A DNA stretch of 64,000 nucleotides. Source: an uncultured Alphaproteobacteria bacterium. Its GTDB lineage: Bacteria > Pseudomonadota > Alphaproteobacteria > Micropepsales > Micropepsaceae. How positions within the stretch are numbered: position 1 is the first letter of the stretch; each line of letters opens with the position of its first letter. Shown one piece after another: positions 42,807 through 52,896 of the stretch. Position numbers and translations under genes: made by a program. Location: the NCBI GenBank assembly GCA_902825865.1, contig CADECX010000016.1, positions 1 through 64,000 on the forward strand, given 5' to 3'. The notes beneath the pieces were generated by a model. The model was not told the origin of the DNA, ran no database searches, and was given only the letters and a program-made list of their open reading frames with translations.

Positions 42807-44189
42807 ATGAGCACCAACAAAATGTGGGGTGGACGGTTCGAAGCCGGCCCCGCCGCCATCATGAGGGAGATTACCCCCTCGATCGATTTCGACAAGCGCC
42901 TCGCGGCGGAAGACCTGGCGGGGTCGCGGGCGCATTGCCGCATGCTGGCCAATGAAGGGATCATCTCCAAGGATGACGGCGCGGCAATCCTGGAAGGCCT
43001 CGCCAAGATCGAGAAGGAACTTGCCGAGGGCAGTTTCATCTTCAAGCGCGAGCTGGAAGATATCCATCTCAACATCGAGGCGCGGCTGGCCGAGCTGATC
43101 GGCCCGGCGGCGGGCCGCCTTCATACCGCGCGCTCGCGCAACGATCAGGTGGTGACGGATTTCCGGCTATGGGTGCGCGCGGCCTGCGACCGCGCCGATT
43201 CCGGCCTGCTGGCGCTGCAGCGCGCGCTGCTGGCCCAGGCCGAAAAGCATGTCGAGACCATCATGCCGGGCTTCACCCATATGCAGGTGGCCCAGCCGGT
43301 GACCTTTGGTCATCACATGCTGGCCTATGTCGAAATGTTCGGCCGCGACCGTGGCCGTTTCGAAGACGCCAGGAAGCGGCTGAATGAGTCGCCGTTGGGC
43401 GCGGCGGCGCTGGCGGGAACCTCTTTCACCATCGACCGCGATAACACCGCGCACGCCCTGGGATTTGCCCGCCCGATGCGCAATTCCATGGACGCGATCT
43501 CGGCGCGCGATTTCGCGCTGGAATATCTGGCGGCCTGCACCATCGCGGCGGTGCATCTGTCGCGCCTGGCGGGCGAGCTGGTGCAATGGTCGACGCCGAT
43601 GTTCGGCTTTGTGAAATTGTCGGACGCTTTCACCACCGGCTCTTCCATCATGCCGCAAAAGCGCAATCCCGATGCCGCCGAGCTGGTCCGCGGCAAGACC
43701 GGACGGGTGCTGGGCGATTTCGTGGCGCTGGCCACGGTGGTCAAGGGCCTGGTCCTGACCTATGGCACCGACTTGCAGGAAGACAAGGAGCGGGTGTTCG
43801 ACGCCGCCGACACGCTGGAGCTTTGCCTGGCGGCGATGGCGGCGATGACGGCCGATCTGACGGCCCAGCCTGAGCGCATGCGGGCCGCTTGCGAGCCCGG
43901 CTTTCCCACCGCCACCGACCTGGCCGATTGGGTGGTGCGGGTGCTGAAAAAGCCGTTCCGCGAGGCCCATCACATTGCCGGTTCGATCGTAAAGAGCGCC
44001 GAGGAAAAAGGCGTGACCTTGGACAAACTGCCGCTGGCCGACATGCAAAAAATCGAGCCCGCCATCACCGCAGAAGTGTTCAAGGTGCTGTCGCCCGAAG
44101 CCAGCGTGCATTCGCGCATGAGCCTGGGCGGTACCGCGCCGGCGCGGGTGAAAGAGCAACTGGCGCATTGGAAAGGCGTTCTGAGATGA
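42807..44189 (+). CDS. argH: argininosuccinate lyase
   Basis: Last step of arginine synthesis: argininosuccinate to arginine plus fumarate. 460 residues; [16 protein letters not shown] is the superfamily signature, [17 protein letters not shown] and [18 protein letters not shown] the other active-site blocks. The stop overlaps the next gene (ATGA). Confidence 0.96.
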   Translation: MSTNKMWGGRFEAGPAAIMREITPSIDFDKRLAAEDLAGSRAHCRMLANEGIISKDDGAAILEGLAKIEKELAEGSFIFKRELEDIHLNIEARLAELIGPAAGRLHTARSRNDQVVTDFRLWVRAACDRADSGLLALQRALLAQAEKHVETIMPGFTHMQVAQPVTFGHHMLAYVEMFGRDRGRFEDARKRLNESPLGAAALAGTSFTIDRDNTAHALGFARPMRNSMDAISARDFALEYLAACTIAAVHLSRLAGELVQWSTPMFGFVKLSDAFTTGSSIMPQKRNPDAAELVRGKTGRVLGDFVALATVVKGLVLTYGTDLQEDKERVFDAADTLELCLAAMAAMTADLTAQPERMRAACEPGFPTATDLADWVVRVLKKPFREAHHIAGSIVKSAEEKGVTLDKLPLADMQKIEPAITAEVFKVLSPEASVHSRMSLGGTAPARVKEQLAHWKGVLR

Positions 44190-44329
44190 AGCACGTCTTG
44201 ATAGTTGTTGCGCTATCGCTGCTGGTCGCGGCCTGCGGCGTAAAGAACGATCTGGTGAAGCCCAATGGCCAGGCGACCCAGAAGGACGAGAATGATCCGT
44301 CCAAGCCGCCTTATCCGCTTGGGCGTTAG
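44186..44329 (+). CDS. small lipoprotein between argH and lysA (LptM/YifL-like)
   Basis: 47 residues: [17 protein letters not shown] is a lipoprotein signal (lipobox VAAC), followed by [11 protein letters not shown] and a Pro/Lys-rich tail. The counterpart of E. coli YifL (LptM), which also sits by lysine/DAP genes and helps mature the LPS transporter LptD. Overlaps argH by four bases and is 11 bp before lysA. Confidence 0.78.
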   Translation: MKHVLIVVALSLLVAACGVKNDLVKPNGQATQKDENDPSKPPYPLGR

Positions 44330-44340
44330 GCGCGCGTCCG

Positions 44341-45609
44341 ATGAATCATTTCCATTACAAGGACGGCGTGCTGTGCGCGGAAGACGTGCGGCTTGATCTT
44401 CTGGCGGAAGCCGCGGGTACGCCTTTCTATTGCTATTCCAGCGCCACCCTGCAGCGGCACTATAAGGTCTTCTCCGACGCGCTGCCCAAAGGTTCGTTGA
44501 TCGCCTTTTCGGTCAAGGCCAATGGCAATCTGGCGGTGCTCAAGACTCTCGCCAGGCTGGGCGCGGGCGCCGATGTGGTTTCGGGCGGCGAATTGTGCAA
44601 GGCGCTTGCCGCGGGCATCCCCGCCTCCAAGATCGTGTTCTCCGGCGTGGGCAAGACGTCTGCGGAAATGCGCGCCGCGCTGGAAGCCGGCATCTATCAG
44701 TTCAATGTCGAAAGCGAACCGGAACTGGCGGCGCTGAACGAAGTCGCGGGCAGCCTGGGCCTGCGCGCACCCACCACCTTGCGCATCAATCCCGATGTCG
44801 ATGCCAAGACCCACGCCAAGATCACCACCGGCACGGCCGAAACCAAGTTCGGCATTCCCTTTACCCGGGCGCGCGAGGTTTACGCCCATGCGGCCGCGCA
44901 TCGCCATATCGAGATCGTGGGCATCGATGTGCATATCGGCAGCCAGATCACCGATCTGGAACCTTTCGAAGCCGCGTTTACGCGTGTGGCCGAACTGGTG
45001 ACCAGCCTGCGCGCCGATGGTCACAGCATCACCCGCCTGGACTTGGGCGGCGGGCTGGGCGTGCCTTATGAAAACAGCAACATGCCGCCGCCGGATCCGG
45101 ACGCCTATGGCAAGATGGTCAGCCGGGTGACCAAGGGCCTGGGTTGCAGCCTGTCCTTCGAGCCGGGCCGCCTGATCGCCGCCAATGCCGGTGTGCTGGT
45201 GTCGCGGGTTATCTACGTCAAGCAGGGCGAGGCCAAGACCTTCCTGATCATCGATGCGGGCATGAATGACCTGATCCGGCCCGCCCTTTACGAGGCCCAT
45301 CACGAGATTGCGGCGGTGGTGGAACCGGCTGTGGGTTCGCCGCGCCCCAAATACGATGTGGTGGGGCCGGTGTGTGAGACTTCCGATCTTTTCGCCTCGG
45401 ACCGGCCTTTGCCGGAACTCAAAAGTGGCGATCTTGTGGCTATTCTCTCGGCCGGCGCCTATGGCGCGGTGATGGCCAGCGACTACAATGCGCGTCCCGC
45501 CGCGGCGGAAGTCTTGGTGGCGGGCGAACATTGGGGCATCGTACGGCCCCGGGAGAGCTATGCCGACCTCATCGCCAAGGACCGCATTCCAGACTGGCTG
45601 GCCGACTGA
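44341..45609 (+). CDS. lysA: diaminopimelate decarboxylase
   Basis: PLP-dependent conversion of meso-DAP to lysine. 422 residues: IAFSVKANGNLAVLK holds the PLP Lys, IGSQITDLEPFE and LDLGGGLGVPY the phosphate site, FEPGRLIAANAG and GPVCETSDLFA the substrate and dimer-face Cys. Last 50 bases are overlapped by the next gene's start. Confidence 0.96.
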   Translation: MNHFHYKDGVLCAEDVRLDLLAEAAGTPFYCYSSATLQRHYKVFSDALPKGSLIAFSVKANGNLAVLKTLARLGAGADVVSGGELCKALAAGIPASKIVFSGVGKTSAEMRAALEAGIYQFNVESEPELAALNEVAGSLGLRAPTTLRINPDVDAKTHAKITTGTAETKFGIPFTRAREVYAHAAAHRHIEIVGIDVHIGSQITDLEPFEAAFTRVAELVTSLRADGHSITRLDLGGGLGVPYENSNMPPPDPDAYGKMVSRVTKGLGCSLSFEPGRLIAANAGVLVSRVIYVKQGEAKTFLIIDAGMNDLIRPALYEAHHEIAAVVEPAVGSPRPKYDVVGPVCETSDLFASDRPLPELKSGDLVAILSAGAYGAVMASDYNARPAAAEVLVAGEHWGIVRPRESYADLIAKDRIPDWLAD

Positions 45610-47902
45610 TCCGCTGGCAGGGCAGATCGCGCGGACCCGCGCGGTTCTGGCCATCGAACGGGCGCTGCCCAGGCTCTGGCCGGCGGCGGGTTTTGCCGGC
45701 CTCTATCTCGCACTGGCGCTGGCGGGGGTCTTTGCTTTTGTGCCATGGCCACTACAGGCCCTGGCGCTTGCCGCCACCATCACCTTGACGGCCCTGGCGC
45801 TGGTCGAAGGCTTTTCGGATTTCGCCTGGCCACGCAGCCTGGACGCAGAGCGGCGGCTGGAACGCGATAGCGGGCTGATCCACCGCCCGGTTTCCGAACG
45901 CCACGACGTGCTGGTGGGCGATGATCCTTTTGCTCAAGAGTTGTGGGCGTTGCATCGCGCACGGGGGCTTCCGGACAAATTCCGCTTCTCCTTGCCCAAG
46001 ACCGACATCGCCGCCCGCGACCCGCAAGGCCTGCGCTGGTATCTGCTGATGGCCCTGGCCGTAAGCTTTGTCCTGGCGCGCAACGATTTCGGCGCGCGGC
46101 TGTTCAGCGCCTTCGACAGCGGTGCGGGCGCCGCCGCCAGCCTGGATGCCTGGATCGACCCGCCGCCTTATACCGGCCTGCCGCTGACCTCGCTGCATAT
46201 CGGCGACACATCGCTGATCCGGGTGCCGCAAGGCTCGGTGCTGAATTTGCGGGTGCATGGCGCGCCCCGCACACCCGGACTTGCCGCGGGCAACAATGTG
46301 GCGCCGCGCTTTGCCGGCGAGGACGGCGAATATTCCAGCAATGTGATCCTGTCCACCAACGCCCGGGTGCGGGTGCAAGTGGGCGGCCACGCCATCGGCA
46401 AATGGAATATCCAGGCGGTGGTGGATGCGCCGCCGAAGATCGCCCTGACCGCCAAGCCCGCGCCCACCGAACAGCTTGCCACCCAATTCGCCTTCAAGGG
46501 CGATGACGATTATGGCGTCGCCAATGTCCATACGTACCTGATGCCCAAAGGCGGTCACGGCAAGCCGCTGGTGGCGGAACTGCCGTTGCCGGAATCGGCC
46601 GCCAAGCATGTCGAACAGAATAGCTATGTCGATCTTACCAGCCATCCCTATGCGGGTCTGGAGGTGGAAGGCCGGCTGGAAGCGCGCGACGCCATCGGAC
46701 AAAAGGGCTTGAGCGCGCCTTTCACGTTCCGCCTGCCGGCCCGTGTCTTCACCGATCCCTTGGCGCGCGCTTTGGTGGAGCAGCGCCAGCGTCTGGCGAC
46801 CTCCGATGCCGCCGGGCGCAAGGTGGTGCAGCTGACCCTGGATGCGCTCAGCATCAATCCCGAGCGTTTCTATGAGGGCAAGAACGATATTTTCCTCGCC
46901 CTGCGCACCGCCTTCAATGGCGTGAAGAACGCCAAGAACGAAGCCGACATCGTGCGGGTGGAAGACCTGTTGTGGCAGACCGCGCTGAAGCTGGAACGCA
47001 GCGGACTTTTGTCGGCGGCAGAAGAATTGCGCAAGCTGCAAATGCAAATCACCCAGGCCTTGGCGTCGGGCGCGCCGCAGGAAGTGATCGACGAACTGCT
47101 CAAGCGCTACAATGAAGCCATGAAGCGTTATGTCGATGCGCTGGCGGCCAACCCGCCGCCGCCCGGCCAACAGCAGCCCATGTCGCCCAATGCCCAGACC
47201 TTGGGCATGGACGATGTCCAGACCATGATGGACATGATCAAGAAATTGACCGAAGCCGGGGAGCGCCAGAAAGCGGCGCAACTTTTGGCGGCGCTGCAAA
47301 ACATGCTGGAAAATATGCGCATGAGCCAGGGCCAGAACGGTCAGAGCGAACAGAACAAGGCGCTGAACCAGAAGCTGCAGAAATACGGCGATCTGATGGG
47401 CCAGCAGCGCGCCCTGCTGGACAAGACCTTCCGCCAGCAACAGGGCCAGGGCGACCCCAAGGATGGCGGCACCAAGGGCCTGCAAAAACAGCAGCAGGAG
47501 CTGGAAAAGAAATTGCAGGACTCCTTGAAAGGCATGGACGGCAAGTCGGCGGAGAAAATGCGCGAAGCCGGCAAGGCCATGGGCGACGCGCAAGGCGCGC
47601 TGGGCCGCCAGGACTTGCCCAATGCCGGAAGTTCTCAAAACCAGGCTTTGGATGCCTTGCGCCAGGGCGCCCAGGCGCTGGCCGATGAAGCCCAGCAGGG
47701 CACCAGCCGGATGGGCGGCGGCCGCGAAGACCCGCTGGGCCGCAGCAATTCGCAACTGGGGCAATCCGGCGTCAAGATTCCCGGCGCCACCGATCTGGCG
47801 CGCGCCCGTCAGATTCTGGAAGAGTTGCGCCGCCGCGCCGCTCAGATGGGCCGCCCGCAGCAGGAACGCGATTACATCGACCGGTTGCTCAAAGCGTTCT
47901 AA
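45560..47902 (+). CDS. DUF4175 (TIGR02302) family membrane protein
   Basis: About 780 residues. The first good start is ATG 45560 (GGGAGAGC just upstream), 50 bases inside lysA. Two N-terminal hydrophobic helices (LWPAAGFAGLYLALALAGVF, LQALALAATITLTALAL) and another near residue 155; a periplasmic domain (ALDAWIDPPPYTGLPLTSL-like); a C-terminal third rich in Gln, Met and Gly (QQQGQGDPKDGG, KGLQKQQQELEKKLQDSLKG). Conserved after lysA in alphaproteobacteria; function unknown. Confidence 0.85.
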   Translation: MPTSSPRTAFQTGWPTDPLAGQIARTRAVLAIERALPRLWPAAGFAGLYLALALAGVFAFVPWPLQALALAATITLTALALVEGFSDFAWPRSLDAERRLERDSGLIHRPVSERHDVLVGDDPFAQELWALHRARGLPDKFRFSLPKTDIAARDPQGLRWYLLMALAVSFVLARNDFGARLFSAFDSGAGAAASLDAWIDPPPYTGLPLTSLHIGDTSLIRVPQGSVLNLRVHGAPRTPGLAAGNNVAPRFAGEDGEYSSNVILSTNARVRVQVGGHAIGKWNIQAVVDAPPKIALTAKPAPTEQLATQFAFKGDDDYGVANVHTYLMPKGGHGKPLVAELPLPESAAKHVEQNSYVDLTSHPYAGLEVEGRLEARDAIGQKGLSAPFTFRLPARVFTDPLARALVEQRQRLATSDAAGRKVVQLTLDALSINPERFYEGKNDIFLALRTAFNGVKNAKNEADIVRVEDLLWQTALKLERSGLLSAAEELRKLQMQITQALASGAPQEVIDELLKRYNEAMKRYVDALAANPPPPGQQQPMSPNAQTLGMDDVQTMMDMIKKLTEAGERQKAAQLLAALQNMLENMRMSQGQNGQSEQNKALNQKLQKYGDLMGQQRALLDKTFRQQQGQGDPKDGGTKGLQKQQQELEKKLQDSLKGMDGKSAEKMREAGKAMGDAQGALGRQDLPNAGSSQNQALDALRQGAQALADEAQQGTSRMGGGREDPLGRSNSQLGQSGVKIPGATDLARARQILEELRRRAAQMGRPQQERDYIDRLLKAF

Positions 47903-47905
47903 CCC

Positions 47906-47972
47906 CATGCTTCGACAGGCTCAGCATGAGGATGAGTTTGATATCCTCACCCTGAGCTTGTCGAAGGGTGAG
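47906..47972 (-). repeat. dispersed repeat B, copy 2
   Basis: CATGCTTCGACAGGCTCAGCATGAG, a spacer, then CTCACCCTGAGCTTGTCG and its inverted end; the reverse complement of the copy at 16747-16813. Lies between the convergent DUF4175 and hpt genes. Confidence 0.75.
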
Positions 47973-47986
47973 ACGCCGGATCGGCG

Positions 47987-48502
47987 CTAACTCGGCATCT
48001 TGCCGATATAGGGCAAGCCGCGATAACGGCCCGCATCGTCCATGCCATAGCCGATGACAAAATCGTCGCCGATCGGAAAGCCGACATAGTCGGCCTTGGC
48101 CACCGCATCGCCGCGCTGTTTGTCCAGCATCACCGCCACCTGCACACTGGCCGCGCCCGCCGCCTGAATCAGCGACACCGCCTTGGCGATGGTGCGGCCG
48201 GCATCCAGCACCCCGTCGATCACCAGCACATGGCGGCCCGCAATCTGTTCGGAAGGACCCGCGATCATGGAAATCGCGCTGGCCACGCGCTTGTCACCAT
48301 AGGAGCGCAGCCAGATCATCTCCACCTCCATGGCCACGCCTTCCCAGGCCAGCGCCCGCACCAGATCGGCGGCAAAGACAAAACCGCCCACCAGAATCGG
48401 CATCGCCACATTGGGCCTTAGCGGCGCCGACGCGATCAGCCGCGCCATCGCCCGTACCCGTTCCTGGATTTGTTCGGCAGTGAAAAGAACGTCCGGTGCC
48501 AT
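47987..48502 (-). CDS. hpt: hypoxanthine/purine phosphoribosyltransferase
   Basis: 171 residues from ATG 48502 (MAPDVLFTAEQIQERVRAMA); the open frame runs further upstream without conservation. VLVIDGVLDAGRTIAKAVSL is the PRPP-binding loop (with Gly where most have Glu/Asp), SYGDKRV the flexible loop and FVIGYGMDDAGRYRGLPYIG the purine pocket. Salvages hypoxanthine/guanine. The start shares a base with the upstream stop (TGATG). Confidence 0.88.
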   Translation of the reverse strand: MAPDVLFTAEQIQERVRAMARLIASAPLRPNVAMPILVGGFVFAADLVRALAWEGVAMEVEMIWLRSYGDKRVASAISMIAGPSEQIAGRHVLVIDGVLDAGRTIAKAVSLIQAAGAASVQVAVMLDKQRGDAVAKADYVGFPIGDDFVIGYGMDDAGRYRGLPYIGKMPS

Positions 48503-49212
48503 CAATGCTCGTCTTTTGGGAAACTCACTTCCAGGTTTCGCGCAGCCGAAGGGGGGCTGGCAAGCCGCGTCAGGAACGGCGCCGACTGGCCCGCCGCCAG
48601 GACCGTGACACTGGGTTTGAAAGTCCAATGATAAAGCTCGCGCTTGCCTGAGTCGCTGAGGGTGACGCGCACGATCTGCGGCACCGGCAATTGCCGCGAG
48701 CTGGTATTGACGATCTCGCCCGACACCGCCAGCACAACCTGGCCGTCCTCATTTTCGCGGCGATAATCCACTTTGTGGAAATCCAGCCCGCTGGCATTCA
48801 CCGGCAAGCCCAGCCCGTTATAGACCCCTGCCGACTGGGGCCAGATGCTGGCGATATGCTGGCGGTACTTGACCGCCGCGAAACCGATCAGCAGCACCAC
48901 CGCGAACAGCCCCACCCAGCCCGCCACAATCGCCAGTTTGGGGGCCAAAGGCGCGGGCGGTTCGATTGCTGCGGATGGCGGCGGCGCAAAGTCGCGGATC
49001 GGCGAAAAGCCGGCATCGGCGGGTTCGCTGACCGGCGCCTCAGCTGCGATCTCATCGGCCGGGACCGGCGGCTCGGCTGGCTGCTCGGGCGCCTCGCCGG
49101 GCTGATGCCAGCTATTGCCGCATTTGGCGCAGCGCACGGTGCGGCCGGCAGCCGGAAACTTGGACCCGTCGACCGAATAGCGCGTGTCGCAAGAGGTGCA
49201 GGTGAGAATCAT
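48502..49212 (-). CDS. zinc-ribbon membrane protein (MJ0042/DUF3426 type)
   Basis: 236 residues: N-terminal zinc ribbon TCTSCDTRYSVDG and VRCAKCGNSWHQPGE (CxxC pairs), a Pro/Ala/Glu-rich linker (residues 40-90), one membrane helix (IVAGWVGLFAVVLLIGFAAV) and a C-terminal DUF3426 domain (SGEIVNTSSRQLPVPQI) for the periplasm. Function unknown; conserved beside ftsEX in alphaproteobacteria, divergent from ftsE across 128 bp. Confidence 0.88.
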   Translation of the reverse strand: MILTCTSCDTRYSVDGSKFPAAGRTVRCAKCGNSWHQPGEAPEQPAEPPVPADEIAAEAPVSEPADAGFSPIRDFAPPPSAAIEPPAPLAPKLAIVAGWVGLFAVVLLIGFAAVKYRQHIASIWPQSAGVYNGLGLPVNASGLDFHKVDYRRENEDGQVVLAVSGEIVNTSSRQLPVPQIVRVTLSDSGKRELYHWTFKPSVTVLAAGQSAPFLTRLASPPSAARNLEVSFPKDEH

Positions 49213-49340
49213 ACCCGGCCCATAAAATAATCAGCAAAAAATAGGGGCCGGGGAGGTTGACCGCAAGCGGCGCGAAACCCGGCTTCCCGGCGCGATACTG
49301 ACCCTACTTTCCTACCAAAATATGAGTATGTTCGCCCCTG

Positions 49341-50005
<665 letters not shown>

Positions 50006-50009
<4 letters not shown>

Positions 50010-50899
50010 GCGAGCGCGCCACCTATATCCTGCCGCGCGACAAAGGCGCCGCGCCGTTGGACTTTGTGATCGCGGTGATGGCGTTTCTGGCGGCACTGGC
50101 CTTGGGAGCCTCGCTGGTGGCGACGCGCGCCGCCCATGGCTGGCAGAGCGGGCTGGCCGATCGCGTCACCGTGCAGGTAATGCCGCCGGAGGACGGCGAT
50201 CCAAGCGCCGGCCTGGAAACGGAAACCCAGGCCGTGCTGTCTGTCCTGAGCGCAACGCCGGGTATAGCCCATGCCAATCTTTTGTCGGATGCCGAGATCA
50301 ATGCCCTGGTCGAACCCTGGATCGGCAAGGATGGCGCGGTGTCGGGCATTCCGCTGCCGCGATTGATCGATGCCGCGATCGTGCCCGGCGAAGATATCGA
50401 TGTCGCGGCCCTGGCGAAAAAATTAAAGCAGGCCGCGCCGCACGCGACTGTCGACGATCACCGCCGCTGGATCGCCAGACTGCGCGGCGTGGCGGACGCG
50501 GTGCGCTTTTCCGCCTACGGCATTCTGCTTCTGATCGCGGGCGCCACCGCGGCGGCGGTCTCTTTCGCCACCCGCGCCGGGCTTGAGGCCCATCATGAGA
50601 TGGTGGCGTTGTTGCATCAGATGGGGGCCCTGCCGAGCTTCATCGCCCGCGCCGTGGAATGGCACTATTTCGTCTCGGCCTTGATGGCGGCCGCCTTGGG
50701 GACATTGTTCGCGGCCTTGCTGTTTTTGGCCGCCGGCGGGCTGGAGGTATTCGGCCTGGAAGCGGTGCCCTTCCTGCCGCCGATTTCCCTGAAATGGATC
50801 GAAATCCCCTGGCTCTTGGCGGTGCCCGTGGCGACGTCGCTGATCGCCTGGGCCACGGCGCGAATCTCGGTTCTGTCGGTCGTCAAAGCGATCTATTGA
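50006..50899 (+). CDS. ftsX: cell division protein FtsX
   Basis: 297 residues: cytoplasmic N-terminus, first helix (about 25-45), periplasmic loop to about 165, then three helices (SAYGILLLIAGATAAAVSF; HYFVSALMAAALGTLFAALL; IPWLLAVPVATSLIAWAT). Partner of FtsE. The downstream ydcF-like gene starts 65 bp on. Confidence 0.94.
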
Positions 50900-50963
50900 G
50901 CACAGCGAAAGCTGTTTGCTATTCTCCGGTTGCTGTTTTGGGCAGTCCAACCGGAGCCATGAT

Positions 50964-51527
50964 TTGCGCGTTTTTCTGAGCGTGATTTTTCTGACCCTGC
51001 TCGGCTATGGGCTTGGCTTTGTGCTGTTCGTCAGCTACCTGCCCGCGCCGCTTGCGGTACCGCCGAAAGCCGATGGCATTGTCGCCCTGACCGGTGGCGA
51101 CGAGCGCCTGGATACGGCGGTGGCGCTATTTGAACATGGCGCGGGCAAGCGGCTGTTGATCAGCGGCGTGAGCCAGAAGACCAGCAAGGAGACCGTGGGC
51201 AAGATGTCGGACGGGGGACCGCGTTTTGCCTGCTGCGCCGACATCGGCTATGCCGAAGACACCCATGACAACGCCCTGGAAGCCGCGGCTTGGACACGGG
51301 AGCATCGCTTCAACAGCATTTTGATCGTCACCGGCCGCTATCACATGCCGCGCACCATGCAGGAATTTTCGAGCCTTCTGCCGGACAAGTCCCTGATCGC
51401 CTATCCGGTGGATCAGAGCCGCATCGATCTGGGCGGCTGGTGGCGGCATCCGCGCACGGCGCAACTGCTGCACCGCGAATATGTCAAATATCTCGCCAGT
51501 CTGGTGACGACGCGGCTGGCCAAATGA
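50964..51527 (+). CDS. YdcF-like DUF218 family protein
   Basis: About 187 residues from TTG 50964, preceded by CCGGAGCCATGA. One N-terminal helix (FLSVIFLTLLGYGLGFVLFV), then the DUF218 domain: GIVALTGGDERLDTAVALF, KRLLISGVS, ALEAAAWTREHRFNSILIVTGRYHMPR. The family is implicated in envelope polysaccharide (ElyC/SanA) functions. The stop overlaps plsC. Confidence 0.85.
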   Translation: MRVFLSVIFLTLLGYGLGFVLFVSYLPAPLAVPPKADGIVALTGGDERLDTAVALFEHGAGKRLLISGVSQKTSKETVGKMSDGGPRFACCADIGYAEDTHDNALEAAAWTREHRFNSILIVTGRYHMPRTMQEFSSLLPDKSLIAYPVDQSRIDLGGWWRHPRTAQLLHREYVKYLASLVTTRLAK

Positions 51528-52219
51528 TTCTGTGGCTGCGTTCGGCGCTGTTCATGCTGTGGTTTCTTCTGATCACCATCATTCTTTCGCTGATTTTCCT
51601 TCCCGTTCTGATCTTGCCGCGTGGCGCCACCGTGTGGCTGGCGCGGTTCTGGTCGCGCCTCACCTTCTGGGGGCTGAAAATCTTCACCGAAATCGGCTTT
51701 GAGGTGCGCGGCACACCGCCCAAGGGTGCGGTGCTGGTGGCGTCCAAGCATATGAGCATGTGGGACACGATGGCCCTGTATCTGGTGCTGGATCAGCCCG
51801 CCATTGTGCTCAAGCGCGAATTGCTGCGCATTCCCTTTTATGGCTGGTTTGTGTGGAAGGCGACCGCCATTGCCATCGACCGCGCCGCGGGCGCCGGCGC
51901 CTTGCGCAAAATGGCCGGCTCGGCGCGCGATGTGCTGAACCAAGGCCGCCCCATTCTGATCTTCCCGGAAGGCACGCGCAAAAAGCCCGGCGCCGCGCCC
52001 GACTATAAGCCGGGCGTGGCCGGTCTTTATGCGCTGTCCGGGGCGACGTGCGTGCCGGCGGCGCTCAATTCCGGCGTCTATTGGACCGGCTTTCTCAAAC
52101 GGCCGGGGACCATTGTGCTGGAATTTCTGGAGCCGATCGCGCCGGGTTTGAAGCGCGATGCCTTTATGGCTCTGCTCGAAAGCCGCATCGAGACCGCCAC
52201 CAACCGGCTTTTGCCATGA
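51524..52219 (+). CDS. plsC: 1-acyl-sn-glycerol-3-phosphate acyltransferase
   Basis: 231 residues, membrane-anchored by an N-terminal helix. VASKHMSMWDT is the HX4D catalytic motif, IAIDRAAGAGALRKM and LIFPEGTRKKPGAAPDYKPG the acceptor-binding blocks. Converts lysophosphatidate to phosphatidate. ATGA overlaps with both neighbours. Confidence 0.93.
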   Translation: MILWLRSALFMLWFLLITIILSLIFLPVLILPRGATVWLARFWSRLTFWGLKIFTEIGFEVRGTPPKGAVLVASKHMSMWDTMALYLVLDQPAIVLKRELLRIPFYGWFVWKATAIAIDRAAGAGALRKMAGSARDVLNQGRPILIFPEGTRKKPGAAPDYKPGVAGLYALSGATCVPAALNSGVYWTGFLKRPGTIVLEFLEPIAPGLKRDAFMALLESRIETATNRLLP

Positions 52220-52794
52220 CGGCCTTGCACAAGCGCCGTTGCGGCCCCTGCACCGCCTGCTGTGTGGCGCTCAAGATAGAAGCGCCGGAGCTCGCCAAGA
52301 AAGCCGGAGAGCCTTGCCGCCATCTCAAGGGTGGTTGCGGCATCTATGAGAACCGTCCCGATGTCTGCCGCGAATTTCTTTGCGGCTGGCGGCTGTTCGA
52401 AGAGTTCGGCGACGATTGGCGGCCCGACCTGAGTGGCGTCTTGATGATGCGCAAGGCGCCCAGCGAACTGCCGCCGGCATGGCAGGGCAGACCTTATGGC
52501 GTGCATATGGTCATCATCGGCGGTGAAGCGGCGGTCCGGCGTCCGGCCTTTGCCGAACAGGTGGCGCGGCTTGTGGCCCGCAACATTCCGGTCGTGATGT
52601 CCGCGGCATCGCCCTCCACCCTGGTCAATGAACATCTGACCACGCCGACCGATCTTCACAGCAAGCTTTTGGAGCTTTACGCCTTGCTCCATGCCGCCCG
52701 CTGGGAAAGAGGGTATTTGCGGATGATACCTTCGCTCTACCGTTTGCTGCTGGACCGGCAATACGCAAAACTTCTTTCCCGATCAAATGGTTAA
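52216..52794 (+). CDS. YkgJ-like cysteine-cluster protein
   Basis: 192 residues. CGPCTACC, CRHLKGGCGIYENRPDVCREFLC is the eight-Cys cluster spacing of YkgJ/UPF0153-type putative metal-binding proteins (residues 9-56). The remainder is unassigned. Coupled to plsC by ATGA. Function unknown; Zn or Fe-S binding is inference. Confidence 0.8.
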   Translation: MTALHKRRCGPCTACCVALKIEAPELAKKAGEPCRHLKGGCGIYENRPDVCREFLCGWRLFEEFGDDWRPDLSGVLMMRKAPSELPPAWQGRPYGVHMVIIGGEAAVRRPAFAEQVARLVARNIPVVMSAASPSTLVNEHLTTPTDLHSKLLELYALLHAARWERGYLRMIPSLYRLLLDRQYAKLLSRSNG

Positions 52795-52896
52795 TTCTAA
52801 AATCGGGGGATGAAATAGGGGGCTGGCAAGCCCATATTAGCCAGGGTGTCAGGCCATGGTGGCGGACCCCCGGACGGATATGATTGTTATCGCCCC

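Noticed and set aside
45752..47908. 718-aa minus-strand open frame over DUF4175
   Set aside because: Low-complexity antisense shadow of a supported gene.
52795..52896. cobalamin riboswitch or NrdR box upstream of nrdJ
   Set aside because: No B12-box-like or paired NrdR palindromes in the 102-bp leader.
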